DNA of 64,000 bases. It comes from Rhynochetos jubatus (taxonomy: Eukaryota > Chordata > Aves > Eurypygiformes > Rhynochetidae). Each line of letters opens with the position of its first letter. The first letter of the stretch is position 1. Where the stretch lies: assembly GCA_027574665.1 (NCBI GenBank), contig CM050650.1:103389086-103453085 (forward strand), given 5' to 3'. Under the pieces are notes generated by a model that had not been told where the DNA came from, made no database searches, and saw nothing but the letters and a program-made list of their open reading frames with translations. Shown here one piece after another: positions 36,400 through 48,865 of the stretch. The position numbers were made by a program, and so were the translations under genes.

Positions 36400-37606
36400 C
36401 TGCCACCTGGCGCGAGAGGCGGGGCAGTGCGGGGCGGGCTCCGCGGTGGCAGAGCTGAAGGGGGAAGGGGAAAGGCTGAGGAGTGTCAGGGAGTGTGAGG
36501 AGGAGATAGGCTTTGGCTCCACCAATCTACCACCCCTGAGGCAGAGGCAGCAGATGGAGACCCCACAACCAGCAGTGGATCCCATATCCTCTTGCCACAG
36601 GGCAGACGGAAGGGACCTCAGAGAGGGAGGGCAATGGAAACAGGTCCCTGCTCAGAGAGGCAGGCGCATCCCCTCCTGCCCTCCCTCCCCTTCCCAGTTG
36701 CCCCTGCAGAACAGATACGGGGTCTGGAACTTGAGGGCCAGGCAATTGAGGAGGTAGAGGAAGGTCCACCCAGGGAGCTGCCCAGGATGACTCCGTCAGC
36801 CCCACGTGTTACAACTGCCTCCATTAAGAAAAGCAGGAGGGTCGTCACAGGTGATTCCCTTCTGAGGGGAACAGAGGGCCCTATATACTGACCAGACCCA
36901 TCGCACAGGGAAGCCTGCTGCCTTCCTAGGGCCCAGGTGCCTAGGGACATCACCAGGAACCCCCTCGTCTGGTACAACCCTTGGATTATTACCCACTACT
37001 GCTCATGCAAGTGGGAAGCGACGAGGTTGAGGAGAGAAAGCCAGAAGACATCAAGAGACAGTAACAATCAGGAATAAGTTCAAGTACAAATTAGAGTGGT
37101 GCTGCTGCGTAACAGAAATTACAGTATGATGAAGGCCAGTGTCTTTAGAAGTGAGTGGGAAGTGAGGGCCACGAAGATGCTCAGAGGGCTGGAGCATCTC
37201 TCCTATAAAGAAAGGCTGAGAGAATTGGGCTTGTTCAGCCTGGAGAAGAGAAGGCTCCAGGGACACCTTATTGCAGCCTTCCTGAAGAGGGCCTACAAGG
37301 AAACTGGGTGGGGGGGACTTTTTACAAGGGCCTGTAGTGACAGGACAAGGGGTAATGGGTTTAAACTGAAATGAGGGAGATTTAGATTAGATATCAGGAA
37401 GAAATTCTCCACGGGGAGGGTGATGAAGCACTGGAACAGGTTGCCCAGAGAAGCTGTGGGTGCCCCATCCCTGGAAGTGTTCAAGGCCAGGCTGGATGAG
37501 GCTTTGAGCAACCTGGTCTAGTGGAGGGTGTCCCTGCCCATGGCAGGGGGGTTAGAACTGGATGATCTTTAAGGTCCCTTCCAACCCAAACCATTCTATG
37601 ATTCTA
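36400..37606 (+). mobile_element. Internally deleted CR1 LINE (copy B): 5' UTR and ORF1 start joined to 3' UTR through a 113-bp linker
   Basis: 36400-37059 corresponds to the 5' end of CR1: a GC-rich 5' UTR, then ORF1-like sequence with the esterase-type motif GDSLLRGTEGP (in the frame ending 36891). The frame is broken by a stop right after GPIY. Homology to CR1 ORF1 continues in disrupted frames up to CATCAAGAGA near 37058. At 37060 it switches to a 113-bp non-CR1 linker (37060-37172), then from 37173 to the canonical CR1 3' UTR and an ATTCTATG tail. Nearly all of ORF1's remainder and all of ORF2 (endonuclease and reverse transcriptase) are missing. The same linker-3' UTR joint occurs at 26192-26752, so the structure was probably mobilised as a unit. 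Confidence 0.82.
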
Positions 37607-37610
37607 TGGA

Positions 37611-38208
37611 TATCACAGTGATACTAATAATACTATCAGTACTACTAGTAATAAGTAATTAAAATAATAGAAAACAAAACATATGACACACTTGCTCACC
37701 ATTCACCAACTGATACACAGCCAGGTCCTGAGTAGTGAGAGTCAGAGAGCCTGAGAGCCAGAACCTGAGAATGACTGCAGCAAAGTCTGAGTGAGCCTGA
37801 GAGTGAGAGATGTCAGAGCAAGTCCCCACAGTGACCAAGACAGACAACCAACTCACCCACTCACTCACTAACTACTGACCAAACTATGGCCCCCAGCCCA
37901 ACCCCCGCTTATATACTGAGCATGACGTTCAATGGAATGAAATACACCTCTGGTCAGTTTGGGTCAGCTGTCTGAACTGTGTCTTCCCTATTCTGTCCCG
38001 GCTCCCCCTCTGCTACTTGTAGCTAGAAAGTTGGGAACAGAGGTGCAGTATCAACAGATGAAGAAGTCCTTGGATTGGTGCAAACACTCCTTAGCACCAA
38101 CTAAAAAACATCAGTGTTGTCAGTACTCTTCTCAGGGTAAATCCAAAACTTAGCCTTATGCCAGCTACCGTGAAGAAAGTTAACTCCGTCCTGACTAAAA
38201 CCAGCACA
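37611..38208 (-). mobile_element. Partial ERVL-type LTR, copy 3, adjoining the CR1 derivative
   Basis: It matches copy 1 from ACTAATAATAC through GTAATAAGTAATTAA, AAACATATGA, CTCACCATTCACC, GAGAGCCTGAGAGCC, the minus-strand TATA (TATATAAG, TTATATA at 37909-37915) and GGTCAGTTTGGGTCAGCTGTC to the end CTAAAACCAGCACA. The plus-left end (TGTTGTGG segment, i.e. the 3' U5 side of the LTR) is missing. The copy starts within a few bases of the CR1 tail, so the CR1 insertion or an associated deletion removed it. It belongs to the same subfamily as copy 1. Confidence 0.85.
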
Positions 38209-41200
38209 GCTGGGAAGGATGGACTGCTGGAACTCAACAGAATTGGCCTCTCCTGTTTCCCTGCCTCAGCACCTTTCCCCATCTGCCTACAAATTATTCT
38301 CCTGTTACATAAACTCCTTGGTGTAGAACTCAGCAGTCCTAAAGCCTCCACAAGTTTTCTGCACCAACTGCTTGTCCGTATGCCCAGGGGTAGAGGGATT
38401 TGGGAGTGTATGGAGATGACACTCATCTCTGCAAGTTTGAACATCAATCTTGGCTTGTTACAGTGAAAGAGATGGGGGCACTCTCCTCTGGAGTAGGCAA
38501 GCTATTTGTTACCTGTCTCAAAACTGACAACAACCCCAAATGGTGTAGTAGGGACATATTTCTTAGTGCTACACAGACTCCTAACATGGTTCACAATCAT
38601 CTGTCACAGCACTGCTGGCTAATCTTTCAGTGCCTAAGTGGAAGCTCCAGACTGTGCTATTTTCAGCTGCTGCACCTCCTGTCTGTCTTCCTGCAGGTGT
38701 AACATCCCCCCATAGCTTCCCTGAGCCCACCTGGGGACAGGCTGCAGCTGCCCTGTGCCTTGGTCTCTGCCAGCAGCCCAAAACAGCAGTGCAGCTGTGG
38801 CTGCCTCCTCTTCCCCTAGGTCAGCAAGCACTTGATGCTGAGAAGGAAAACAGACAGCACTGCTGCTAGGCTAGGATCAGGAGTTCAGAAGCATGGTGCC
38901 AAGCACCTGGGATTTAGAAAGAACCAGTCAAAATGGGACACAGCTCCTCACCTGTGGAATGACTCCCCAGGGTAAGTGGTGGCCGTGGCACTGTTTCTTT
39001 GCATCGCTTTTCAAGAACTACTATTAACAAACATGTTCTCCTGTTTAAACTTAACTCAGTGCTAGAAATCATGCAGGAACAGAAGATGCAGTGGGAGCTT
39101 GCTTTGCAAATAGATACGGTAACAGCATTTAGGAAGATGTAGCAGGCAGAGGCTGGTGTGGGACATGCATGACACAAACCTGCAGAATTTAAATTCCCCT
39201 ACAGTTCCAATTAAAAAATTAAGCTTTTTAAGCAGTTACTTAAACATCTCTAGTGTTTATTTGTTAGTGGAACTAAAATGAGATCTGAAGGTCCCAAGGA
39301 GTCCCTAAAATCTTGCCATTTATCCCTCATGCCGGAGGCTACAGCATGCACAATGACTGCCTGTCGTTTCTGTGGGCTTTACTGTGAAAAACAGAATGGC
39401 CCAGCTCTCTTTTGTGTTAATGTCATATTAGTGTCAAGGGGTCATAAAGTGAATTCTGCATTTTATCAGGGTTTAGGAGCATTGAAAATAGCAAAGCAAT
39501 CATGGACAGGCACATGGTAATTGTCTCCCTGTTTTCTGAAGAAAAACACAAAATGGAGCAGAATAAAAAGGTGGATTTGCTGGATTCTGATCATTATGCT
39601 GGAAACAAGTACAATGCTGTATTTACTCAGAGCATTTAAGGACAGATGATATCACTAGAGCACGTAATCTAAACCTCCTGCACATCACAAGCTGTTAACA
39701 TTCACACAGTCGTTCCTTTATCAGGCTTCATCACCTGAGTTTGACTAATGCTTATTTTGGGAAAGCCAGTTACCATGCTTGTGAAGGCCGAAAGAAACGA
39801 AGAATTTGCCGCTTTTATTAGCAGCTTGTTCCAGTGACTAATCTCAGTCTTAAAATGCATGTCTTTTCTGCAGTTTGAAGAAGTCTAGCTTCCCTTTTGT
39901 GTTGCCTGTTACTCTTTTCTGTGCTAGATTAAGAAGCCTATTAATTCCCAGTAATTCCTCCCTGGGAAAATACTGACTAATTGTAATCAGATGACACGCC
40001 ATATTTTTTAGTTTGGGGGAGGGTAGATTGGGTGGGGATTTTTCAATAAATTAAAGAGATTCAATTATTTTTATGCTCATCTGTGAGGCATATTCTGAAG
40101 TTTAATATAACTTATATGACTCTTTAAATTTGCCAGTGTCTTTTAAAGACTATATATGGATGATAAATTGTTCATCAGAAATACCAAGGAAGGGGTTTTT
40201 TAAGCCTAATTATAGCTGAACTTGCTTTCTTAGCTGTTTTACATATAAATACTTGTTTAAATTTGTTTTTTTTTTTTTTGTTCTTGTCATTCCCTCAGAA
40301 CATTCTGATTTGTTGGTGCTGAGACGACTTGCAAAACTGGGCTGTTTTAGGGAGGAGTTAGTGACGGATTGGACAATTCATTGTGGAATGCCTTTTTTTT
40401 AATCTTTTGTTTATCTTTTTTTTCATTTTCCTTTCTGGTGCAGACAGCATTTATCCAAAGAAAACAGTAGTAGTTTTAACTGTAGTGGAGCTACATCGAT
40501 CCACCATGGTGCAAGAGAAGCCTACTTCTAGAAGGAAACCGCCTTCGAGATTTTATGGAAGATAACATCTACAGATGGTGAGGAATATCCTTTGTCCTCT
40601 CTACTCTCAACTAGGATGTCCACTAGCACCCCGACTGCTCAGTTTTGACTCCCTCTGACCAGCTGTACTCTACCAGTTAGCATCAGACTCCAGTAAATGA
40701 TCCTTTATTACTGCTTTGCAAATCCATTTGTAGTCCATTAAAGTAAATCTTGAACTGCCCCGTGTCTTCTCTCTAGGTGGATAAACACACCATTAATTAA
40801 TGTTACAAGAATAGGAACAGCAGATTTTTCCAACCCCAAATATACTAAATGCTGTTATTTTCCTCATTGGCGACAAGTTACTCAGCATAGACTGAAACCA
40901 GCCGGGAGTAAAGCTGCCTTCCACGAATTTTCTGCTTGGCCATTGCCTGTCTTGGTGGGCAGGGAAGAGGGGCAAATACAGCCTTGGAGAAACAGGTATT
41001 TTCTCATGTCGGTTTCCATGTTGTGACAGTTCATCCTGATTTTTATCACAAACCTTAATTCTCAAATTGGATTTTTTTGTTCCTATATGAACCTAATAGG
41101 GTTTTCCCCACCCCTATATTCAGAAATATGTCCCAAATGCTTATGCCACAAATCCTCAAGCAGTCCTTGCAAATAAATGGCAATTTGTTCTCTGGAGCAA

Positions 41201-41591
41201 AGCTCGAGTGACCATCTACTTTCTTAAGAACTGTTATACCTGTCTTGTCTTAGGTTCAAGGATTATACTGCTGACTCTCCTTGGCATGCTATGTCTGAAT
41301 ATGCATTACTGAGATTAAATTAAATCTGCAATATTTTGTAGTCGTTTTGGTCTGTTGATTTTTTTTTTAAGCATTAACATGATCTGCATATTAACTGCAA
41401 CTCTGAGCGGGGTATTTTTTGTAATTTGAACAAAAACCAACAAATAAAATGAGAAAAATGTATTTTTAAATTTATTCATTGATGCCTTTTTGCTTGTCTT
41501 GTACCTTGTAATGTGTCTCCTGGCTGTTACATAAAACTATTGAAGTTCCTCTGTGTTTAGATAGGAACCTTGTTTAGTTTCACTATGCATT
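38209..41591. other. Gene-poor spacer with one exon-like segment
   Basis: Mostly AT-rich unique sequence with a T run at about 40267-40280. The only item with gene-like structure is the exon-like segment at 40444-40577, listed separately. Confidence 0.4.
40444..40577 (+). other. Exon-like segment with 19-codon ORF in strong Kozak context
   Basis: A long pyrimidine tract (TTTTTTTTCATTTTCCTTTC) ends in TGGTGCAG at 40443, an excellent acceptor. The following 134 bp stay open in one frame to TAA (40563-40565) and end ACAGATG|GTGAGGA, a usable donor. An internal ATG at 40506 has the context ACCATGG and starts a 19-residue, basic, proline-containing peptide ending SRFYGR. I do not recognise the product. 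It may be a non-coding RNA exon, a chance arrangement, or a small-protein exon; nothing else in the neighbourhood confirms transcription. Confidence 0.25.
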
Positions 41592-42010
41592 TTCCCCCTC
41601 ACTGTGTTAGAAATCCCCGCCGTTACTTGTAGCTTCTCACACTCACACAGCCGGCCTCACCATGGTCTGTACCAGGGGCTGCCAGGGAAGCTCTGTTCCA
41701 GCACCTGCAGCATCTCCTGCCCCTCCTTCTCCCCTGACCTGGGTATCTGCAGGGCTGTTTTTCTCACCAGTTCTCACTCCTCTCCCCGGCTGCAGTTGCC
41801 CTTGCACAGTTTTTTGCCCCTTCTTAAACACGTTATCCCTGAGGTGCTGCCACCATCACTGATGGGCTCAGCCTTGGCCAGCGGTGGGTCTGTCTTAGAG
41901 CCGGCTGGCACTGGCTCTGCTGGACTTAGGGAAGGCTTCTGGCAGCTTCTCACAGAAGCCACCCCTGTGGTCCCCCTTTAACCACAACCTTGCCGTGCAA
42001 ACCCAATACA
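41592..42010 (-). repeat. LTR-like avian interspersed repeat, copy 2
   Basis: Better preserved relative of 5646-6025. It has CACCATGGTCTGTACCAGGG, CTGTTCCAGCACCTGCAGCA, CCCTTCTTAAACACGTTATC, GATGGGCTCAGCCTTGGCCA and CAGCTTCTCACAGAAGCCAC, and ends CGTGCAAACCCAATACA. Reverse-complemented it begins TGTATTGGGTTTGCACG, consistent with an LTR start. The left boundary is uncertain. The short ORFs over it are remnants or chance. Confidence 0.65.
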
Positions 42011-42383
42011 CCCATCCTGCCCAGTGCTGGGCCCTATGTGGTTGCTGTGCCCTGGAGCTCCCAAAATCCAGGCAGCAGGAGCTGCCCACATGCAAATGGC
42101 TTCTGTTTCGTTTTCCACATGTGGCTCATGCAGAGCTGAGCTTTCCTCCAGACACACCATGGAATTCCTCAGCACTCTGGCACTGCTGAAATGATTCTCG
42201 TGTCTTTTAAAATACAAACACAATGCGTTTTCTGCCTAGTCCCACTTACAGAAATTAGTTGTGTTGCCTAAAAATGTCCTGCCAGATAATTTCAGCAGAT
42301 GTTGAGAATTGGCATGGAAAATTTGAGATGGAATTGCATCGAGGATAAGTATTTGTGTAAAGGGAATTGATCATCTACTCACA

Positions 42384-42418
42384 AGTGTGCGTGTGTGCAG
42401 GGGTGTGTGTGTGTGTGT
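42384..42418. repeat. GT dinucleotide microsatellite
   Basis: GTGTGCGTGTGTGCAGGGGTGTGTGTGTGTGTGT, an interrupted (GT)n tract whose right part has nine uninterrupted units. Confidence 0.95.
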
Positions 42419-45400
42419 CAGCTGCAAGACTGATGTGCATGGTTGTTACAGCAGATGAGGCTGGAGGGAGGAAATGAAATTAAAATTAAAGCAAAGTTCT
42501 TTGAATAGCACAAGCATGGTGCAAGGAGACATTTGCAAAACTATACGACACCCTGAAATCCCCAGAACTCCCTGAAGAAGGGTGAAACCAACACCACTGA
42601 AGAAAATGCTTGAATTTGCTGCTCGGTATTGCACCAACTGCTGATACATGGGTTTGATGTCTTTTGTTTGTTTTGCAAGCTCTGTCTACAGGAAAACATA
42701 GATTCCTTTATTTCAGCAACATACACTGATGATCCAGCTGTGCCAGCACAGTCTGGAACATAGTTTCCTTCTCACCTTGTTTTATAGGAGTTGTAGCTCC
42801 CATTGCACCTGCCCCACAGGTGCAGTTGCTTCTGATCGTGTGGTGTAGTGTATCTTGTTGTCAGGCAATAGATGCTCAGGCCCAGAGGTTGTGGAGATCT
42901 GAATTTCCTCCTCTGCACCACTGCGACATGCTGACAACATCTGGAACGAAAGCCCCGTGGCAAAGGGACTAAGCTGGGGCCAAAGTATTCTTGGCTGAGA
43001 AGAAGCAGGCACGGAAAAGAGATCCAATGACTCCACAGTCTGATCACACTTTGCCTTTGAGCAAGCATTTCCACCCTAACCTACGCAGACACATTTCAGA
43101 GCCCGTTATTCCCAAATATATCTGTCTGCTGTGATGGAGAGCTGTGACTCCAGAAAGGGAGGTGTGCTATCGCAAATGAAATCTGTTCAGGAGTTTGCTA
43201 TCGCTTTCAGGGAAAATGTGCTCAGATACAGCAATGGGTGGCAGTATAAACTTCTGAAATGCTGGGAGCAGTGTTGGGAAGCGCTGGCTGAGCCCGTTCG
43301 CCACAGCAGCTGCACTCTGCCGTGTGCCAAGCAGCCCCGCAGCCCAGCTGTGAGGGTGCAGCAATTCCGCTGCACGCCGCCTGCCTTTGGAAAGACGCCC
43401 AGGAGGGCAGGCTGGGAAGGATGTGTGATGTATTCCTGTCATTGCTCATTCTTTCCAGGCTAGCAAATCGGGACTGCGGAATACTTTTCCCCTCCCATTT
43501 GACACAGTCAGAAAGAACTGAAGAATTTAGTGCCTCCCCACACCGTCCCTCCACACAGTATTCAAAGGCATCCTTCAGTCTGTTTCTGTGTTTCCTTCTG
43601 GACCAAGAAGGGTGTGAGAACTGCATTTACACTGATTTATTATACTGGTTATACTGGATCATTTGCCTAAATGTAAGAATAAGGTAAAATGAAGCAAGAA
43701 GGATCAAAGGAATTCAGCTTTTAACCAGAGCTGCACAGGCAGGGAATTCCAGCGCCCTGGTAGTGTCTGTTTAGAGCAAGGGGAGATAACAGTTATACCT
43801 TTCGAGGGCTCCAGAAAGGGGGACAGGTTAGCAGGCAGAGCACAGTGGTGTGACGGGGTGAAAAGGCTGTCAGCCCCTGTTATGCTTTCTGAAATCCAGA
43901 TCTCCCTGGGGAAGTGTAAGTTAATGCAAGGAGAATTACAGCAAGTTAGATCCTATTTTGATTATAGTCATCTTTCATTTTTAGCTACTGAAAATAAGCT
44001 TGTGACTGAAAAGCAGCTATTGTTCCCTCCTATCCTTCTCTGAAATCTCCCACTCACTTCCCCAGGAACGATTTCCCACATATATTTTACCTTGCAAACT
44101 ACACACTTTCATGAACTGACTCAGAGGTGTCACTCATCTTGTCCCTGAACTCACCTAACCTTTCTTGACAGGTGAAAATACAGCAGCAGCTTCAGCGGAA
44201 GCCTCTTTCTTCAAAAAAGCCAATGGTCCCCATGTAGCATCTGACACTAGATAACAAGAGGGATTGTTACAGAAGATATTTACACATATTTCATTTGTGA
44301 CGATAAAAACAAATACTAAGCAGCTCACAGGCCAGCTATTCCATCTGCTTTCCAGAAGATAAAAGTTTGGTTCCAGAAAGAAGCCAAAGAAGGGTCACAA
44401 TCTGTTAGGTTTCACAAGGTAAATGCCATCGACGTGGAACACATTGCAGATGGTAAACGTGCCCCAGAGGCTTCCTGCAACCAGTCTGACAAGCGACGGT
44501 GAAGTGCTGCTCCTCGTGTCCGCTGTGCAAACCCCATCCTTTCCTTGTATCACCTCCTTCTCCTCTGCAGCAGTTAATTCAAGGGAGAACATCGTAACCC
44601 CTAACTTTGATTGCACTTGTTTTCCTTTGGTATTTGGAGACGAGCAAGCTGGGAAATGCCACACAAAGGGAAACTTCCCCCTTATGTGTGGTACACGCGT
44701 GGCCTTAAATGCCTGTTCAGACTGAAGGGATTGCGATTCACACTCCTCTCCAGGAATAAGGCCTTTTTCTCCTTTGGTTAGTACATTCAGAGTGTAAAAT
44801 CTGATGGAGTATTACAGCTTCTTACTAATTATTACAAGTGAGGGTGCTCTTGTGAATGTTTTTTATTCCATGTCACGTTAAATAAGGCAGTCGATAAAAT
44901 GTATTTTGGAAAGATTATCTTGGGAGAATGGAGTGAATCTGAGATTCTGAATGGAGGAATAAAAGATCTTGAATTTGTTATACAACAGTTTGTCTCAAAA
45001 CGACACATCTACCTGGCCTAATTCAGGCTGAGAAGTGTCAAAACGCATGAATTAGCTCATCTCGTGCACGGACTGTTTGCTTTCTGGCACAATATGTGTG
45101 TGTGTATTCGATTTGGGATCTGGCTGTAGAAACAGATACGTAGTGCGAATTAACACAAATATGCTTTTGCACCCTGAAGCAGAATTACGGTAAAAAGTCC
45201 TGTTTCAAATCAGTTAAAGTAATCATATGTTCCTAATAAGCAAAGAATAAAGAATATAGCATTTATGATTGTTTTGGTCTACTGGTTTTCCCTTTCCTCA
45301 TCCCTATCCTCCTCATCCTTCTTTTCAGCTTCCTCTTTCCATGACTAAGACAAGCAAATAGTTTTATCCCGAGACACAGACATGCACAAACCAAACCAAA

Positions 45401-45471
45401 TATGGATTTCTGCAATTTAAAAAAAGTAAATGTATATAAAATTTATATTTGATCTTATTTTTCTGTATGGA

Positions 45472-45572
45472 TAAATATACACATACGTATTATATATACA
45501 TATACATATGTATATATATATACATACACACATACAAAGCCACATAAACATACAAATATATAAATATAAACA
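45472..45572. repeat. TA/CATA-rich low-complexity block
   Basis: About 100 bp of alternating TATATACATA- and CACATACA-type units. A degenerate compound microsatellite. Confidence 0.9.
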
Positions 45573-46261
45573 TTCATAAAATTCTAAATACCAGCTTTTT
45601 TTCTAAGATGTTGTCAATGCTTCATGAATTTATAAATATTTTACAAAATTCACTTTGACACATTCAAATCCCAAAGCATAACATTCATCTGCTTCCCTTA
45701 CTGTTCACTCATGATTTATTTCCTATCTGGCAAAAGTGATTTATCACCTCTATTATGGCTGGTTTTATGTCATTTTTAAATACTTAGAATCCTTGATTTT
45801 TACCAAAGTTAATATCCTTTTTAAATTTGTTTGAAGTAGTCTATTATCATATACTCCTCAAGGATCTGCATTTACATGGATTTGTCATTTTTTTCCATTC
45901 CATTGACCTAAGTCCCGTCCTCCTCAGATACTTCAGTGCTGAGCTCTGCAGCGAGTACGATGAGGTTCAGGTGCCAAGAGGTGAACTGAGTATGGCAATG
46001 ATGGGTGAAGAGCCCTTCTGACAAGCAAGTCCCTCGGTGTTTTTGTGTAGTGTGTAAATAGCTCACACCTACGCAGGCGAGTTAGTGCGGGTCACGAAGA
46101 AGACAATATCCACACAAAAGCCACAAGGACTTTCCAGGAGATTTTGTCTCCTGTGAATTACTTCTACACTTGGTCAGGATCTGAGCTTCCATTCAGCGGC
46201 AAAGGCTGAGGTGATGTTACTCCTTGCATGGCGCAGAAATTTTCCTTTAATTTTCCCCTTA

Positions 46262-46830
46262 ATTCACAGAGTGTTAGGGGTTGGAAGAGACCTCTAGAGA
46301 TCATCTAGTCCAACCCCCCTGCCAGAGCAGGATCACCTAGAGCAGATCACACAGGCACAAGTCCAGGCAGCTTTGGAAAGTCTCCAGAGAAGGAGACTCC
46401 CCCACCTCTCTGGGCAGCCTGTTCCAATGCTCTGTCAGCCTCACAGTGAAGAAGTGTTTCCTCATGTTCAGGCTGAACCTTCTGTTTTCCAGTTTACAGC
46501 CATTGCCCCTAGTCCTGTCACTGGACACCACTGAGAAGAGCCTGGCCCCATCCTCCTGACACCCACCCTTCTTCAACTGAGGAGCCCAGAACTGGGCACA
46601 GCACTCCAGGTGAGGCCTCACCAGTGCAGAGTGGAGGGGGAGGATAACTTCCCTCCACCCTGCTGGCCACGCTCTTCTTAATGCACCCCAGGATGCCGTT
46701 GGCCTTCTTGGCCATGAGGGCACACTGTTGGCTCGTGGTCATCCTGCTGTCCACTAGGGCTTCAAGGTCTTTCTCCCCAGAGCTGCCCTCCAACAGATCA
46801 GCCCCCAACATATTGCAACATCTCAAGCAG
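46262..46830 (-). repeat. CR1 LINE 3' portion, about 570 bp, minus strand
   Basis: It begins at the complement of the tail (TTCACAGAGTGTTAGGGGTT) and runs through blocks typical of another CR1 subfamily: GGGCAGCCTGTTCCAATGCT, AAGTGTTTCCTCATGTTCAG, CCATTGCCCCTAGTCCTGTC, GAACTGGGCACAGCACTCCA and CACTGTTGGCTCGTGGTCAT. The far end near 46830 enters the ORF2 3' end: the minus-strand reading includes remnants such as SGEKDLEALVDSRM and [11 protein letters not shown]. The frame is broken, so it is a dead copy. Confidence 0.95.
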
Positions 46831-48865
46831 CCCGGGGCTTGCTAATAACAAAAAGGGATATGAATGTCATACTGAGGAAAGAACATTGCTGACTCAACCA
46901 CTGTCACCAGTTTTCGACAACTCCTTTGTTCAGTATTAAGGCCTTTTATTTAAAAAATGCCCAGCTTCATTCCTTTGTGATCTGACTGACCCACCATTCT
47001 CCTTCCAGGAGAAGATACAGGGATCCAGCCATGACCCTGAGCGCTGACCCCGCTGACTGCGGTACACATGAGCTGGGCGATGCCGGCGCACCAGCTGTGG
47101 CCATGGTCCAGGCTAGCCTCTCGTGTCCACCCACCCAGTCACCTTCTCCTCCAGGAAGAGCTGGGGAACAGCTCTCTGAGCAGCACTTCCAGCTTTGGCA
47201 GGTGAATACCTCTTTTACACTTGCAAATGGCCAGTGAGAGGAGGGGACTGGTGGCCTGGGCACATCCCTTTCAGAGGATATGTGCAGCCTGGATGCTGGG
47301 TGGTGGGTCCTGTGGCTCTCCAGGGTATTCTGACACGTGGATCACATCTGGAAGGTTGTGTAGGGAACGCTTGCTACATTGTACTGCTGAGTCCTTGAGC
47401 TGAATAGTTGTTTTTTCCAGGATTCACTACCCTTACCCAAACAAACAAAAAAAAGCAAGACTTTTACGTTAATTATGATAATAACCACATTGAAGGGAAT
47501 GGTGAAATAATTACATTAACATTTCATAACAACCTCTTTGTGTTGAAACAAGTCAGTCTTTTCTTTCCATTTTCTGAACTCTGTTCATTTCATTTTCTAA
47601 ATCTCTTATAATCCTTGTTACTTTCCTCTGAATTTTCTACACATGCTTCTCAATTCCTCCAAACCAGGATTTAATACCCTAACCAAAACCTTACCAGTAC
47701 TGAACAGAGGGAAGCAAGAACCTCTCTGTAGCATACAGATGTCCCTACAACCCCAGACTCTGTCTTGCCACTTGCTCAGTGGCATGACTGAGGCCTCATT
47801 CAGTGTCACTTTTAGATATTGTGAAATTCTTCTGCCTATCTCACTTGCTAATAGTTAATGTTTGAGCATCTCCCTGAGATTCAGAGGGTAATTTCTGCCG
47901 TCTCAGAGAGGACTTGTCTGGAAGTGGTTAAGACAAAGACAACAAGATTCGGAGCCTGCCACCCACCACTGCCCCAAGGTGACGGTCTGGTTCCTAAGCG
48001 CAGGCAGCCAAGCACACAAAAAGCATCCTGCCCTCTGCCCCCGCCCTGCAGTGGTTCAAACCTGGGACAGACATGCACAACCTCCTCCCAAGACCTGACA
48101 GGGGCTCAGCCTGTTAGAAGTTCTTACACGCTTGACATACAGCAAAATGCAGCGGCCATGGAGATTGCTACGGAGCAGCCTGGGTGGAGAAGGGCAAGCC
48201 ATGCCTCAGATACCCATGTTTGATTTTTATGGACCTGAAGACGTCTATGGGTAATTTGTTTTAGCTTGGCTTGCAGTGTCAAGACCAATAATGTGTGTGC
48301 ACCACAATTAAAGGTTGTGTATACATGGATGATTACATAGCATGATAATTTGTAAAGCCACACTAATTTAATGCTATGCTAATACATTCACTGTTAGATT
48401 TCCCCTTTCCTTAGGAGCATATGATTTAGCTTGTGTTGATTTAGCATCAGGTTGACTGTCGTTTAGCTTGTGGTCCACTATAGCCCACATCTTCTTTGCT
48501 CTACTTCTACTTCTTTGCTCGGATATTCCGTCACATCTGAGCGTAATCACATCTTCTCAGTATAGCGCTTTGCATTTTTTCTTCACTGAATTACATCACA
48601 TTGGATTTAGAAAGTGTGTCCAGTTTTTTTGGGTCACTGTGAAATTTGATCATATCCTCCATGGAACCTGTAATTGATCCTAGAACAGTATCATACGATC
48701 AATGAATGTTGTATTTGTTAACAAATCATCAAAGTTGTCAGTGAAATTACTGAGTAGTACTGAGAGCAACTTAGACTTTTGAAAGATTCTCCCTTTCTCT
48801 CCCACTTCAAAAGCCCTCTAGATTTCACAATGGGTGAAGGATATATGTATATTTAAGTATCCTGA
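46831..48865. other. Gene-less spacer
   Basis: Unique sequence without recognised repeats. ORFs are short and overlapping; no gene is supported. Confidence 0.4.

Larger units (their letters stand above)
42011..46261. other. Gene-less spacer
   Basis: Unique sequence with the GT microsatellite and the TA/CATA-rich block listed separately. ORFs at 42782-43036 (minus) and 43131-43463 (plus) are the longest but match nothing I recognise and overlap ORFs on the other strand. No gene is supported. Confidence 0.4.

Noticed and set aside
36592-36891. 99-codon plus-strand ORF considered as a host gene
   Set aside because: The GDSLLRGTEGP motif and flanks identify it as broken CR1 ORF1, not a host gene.
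46337-46826. Minus-strand ORFs of 128 and 102 codons
   Set aside because: They are remnants of CR1 ORF2 and 3' UTR in a truncated, frameshifted copy.
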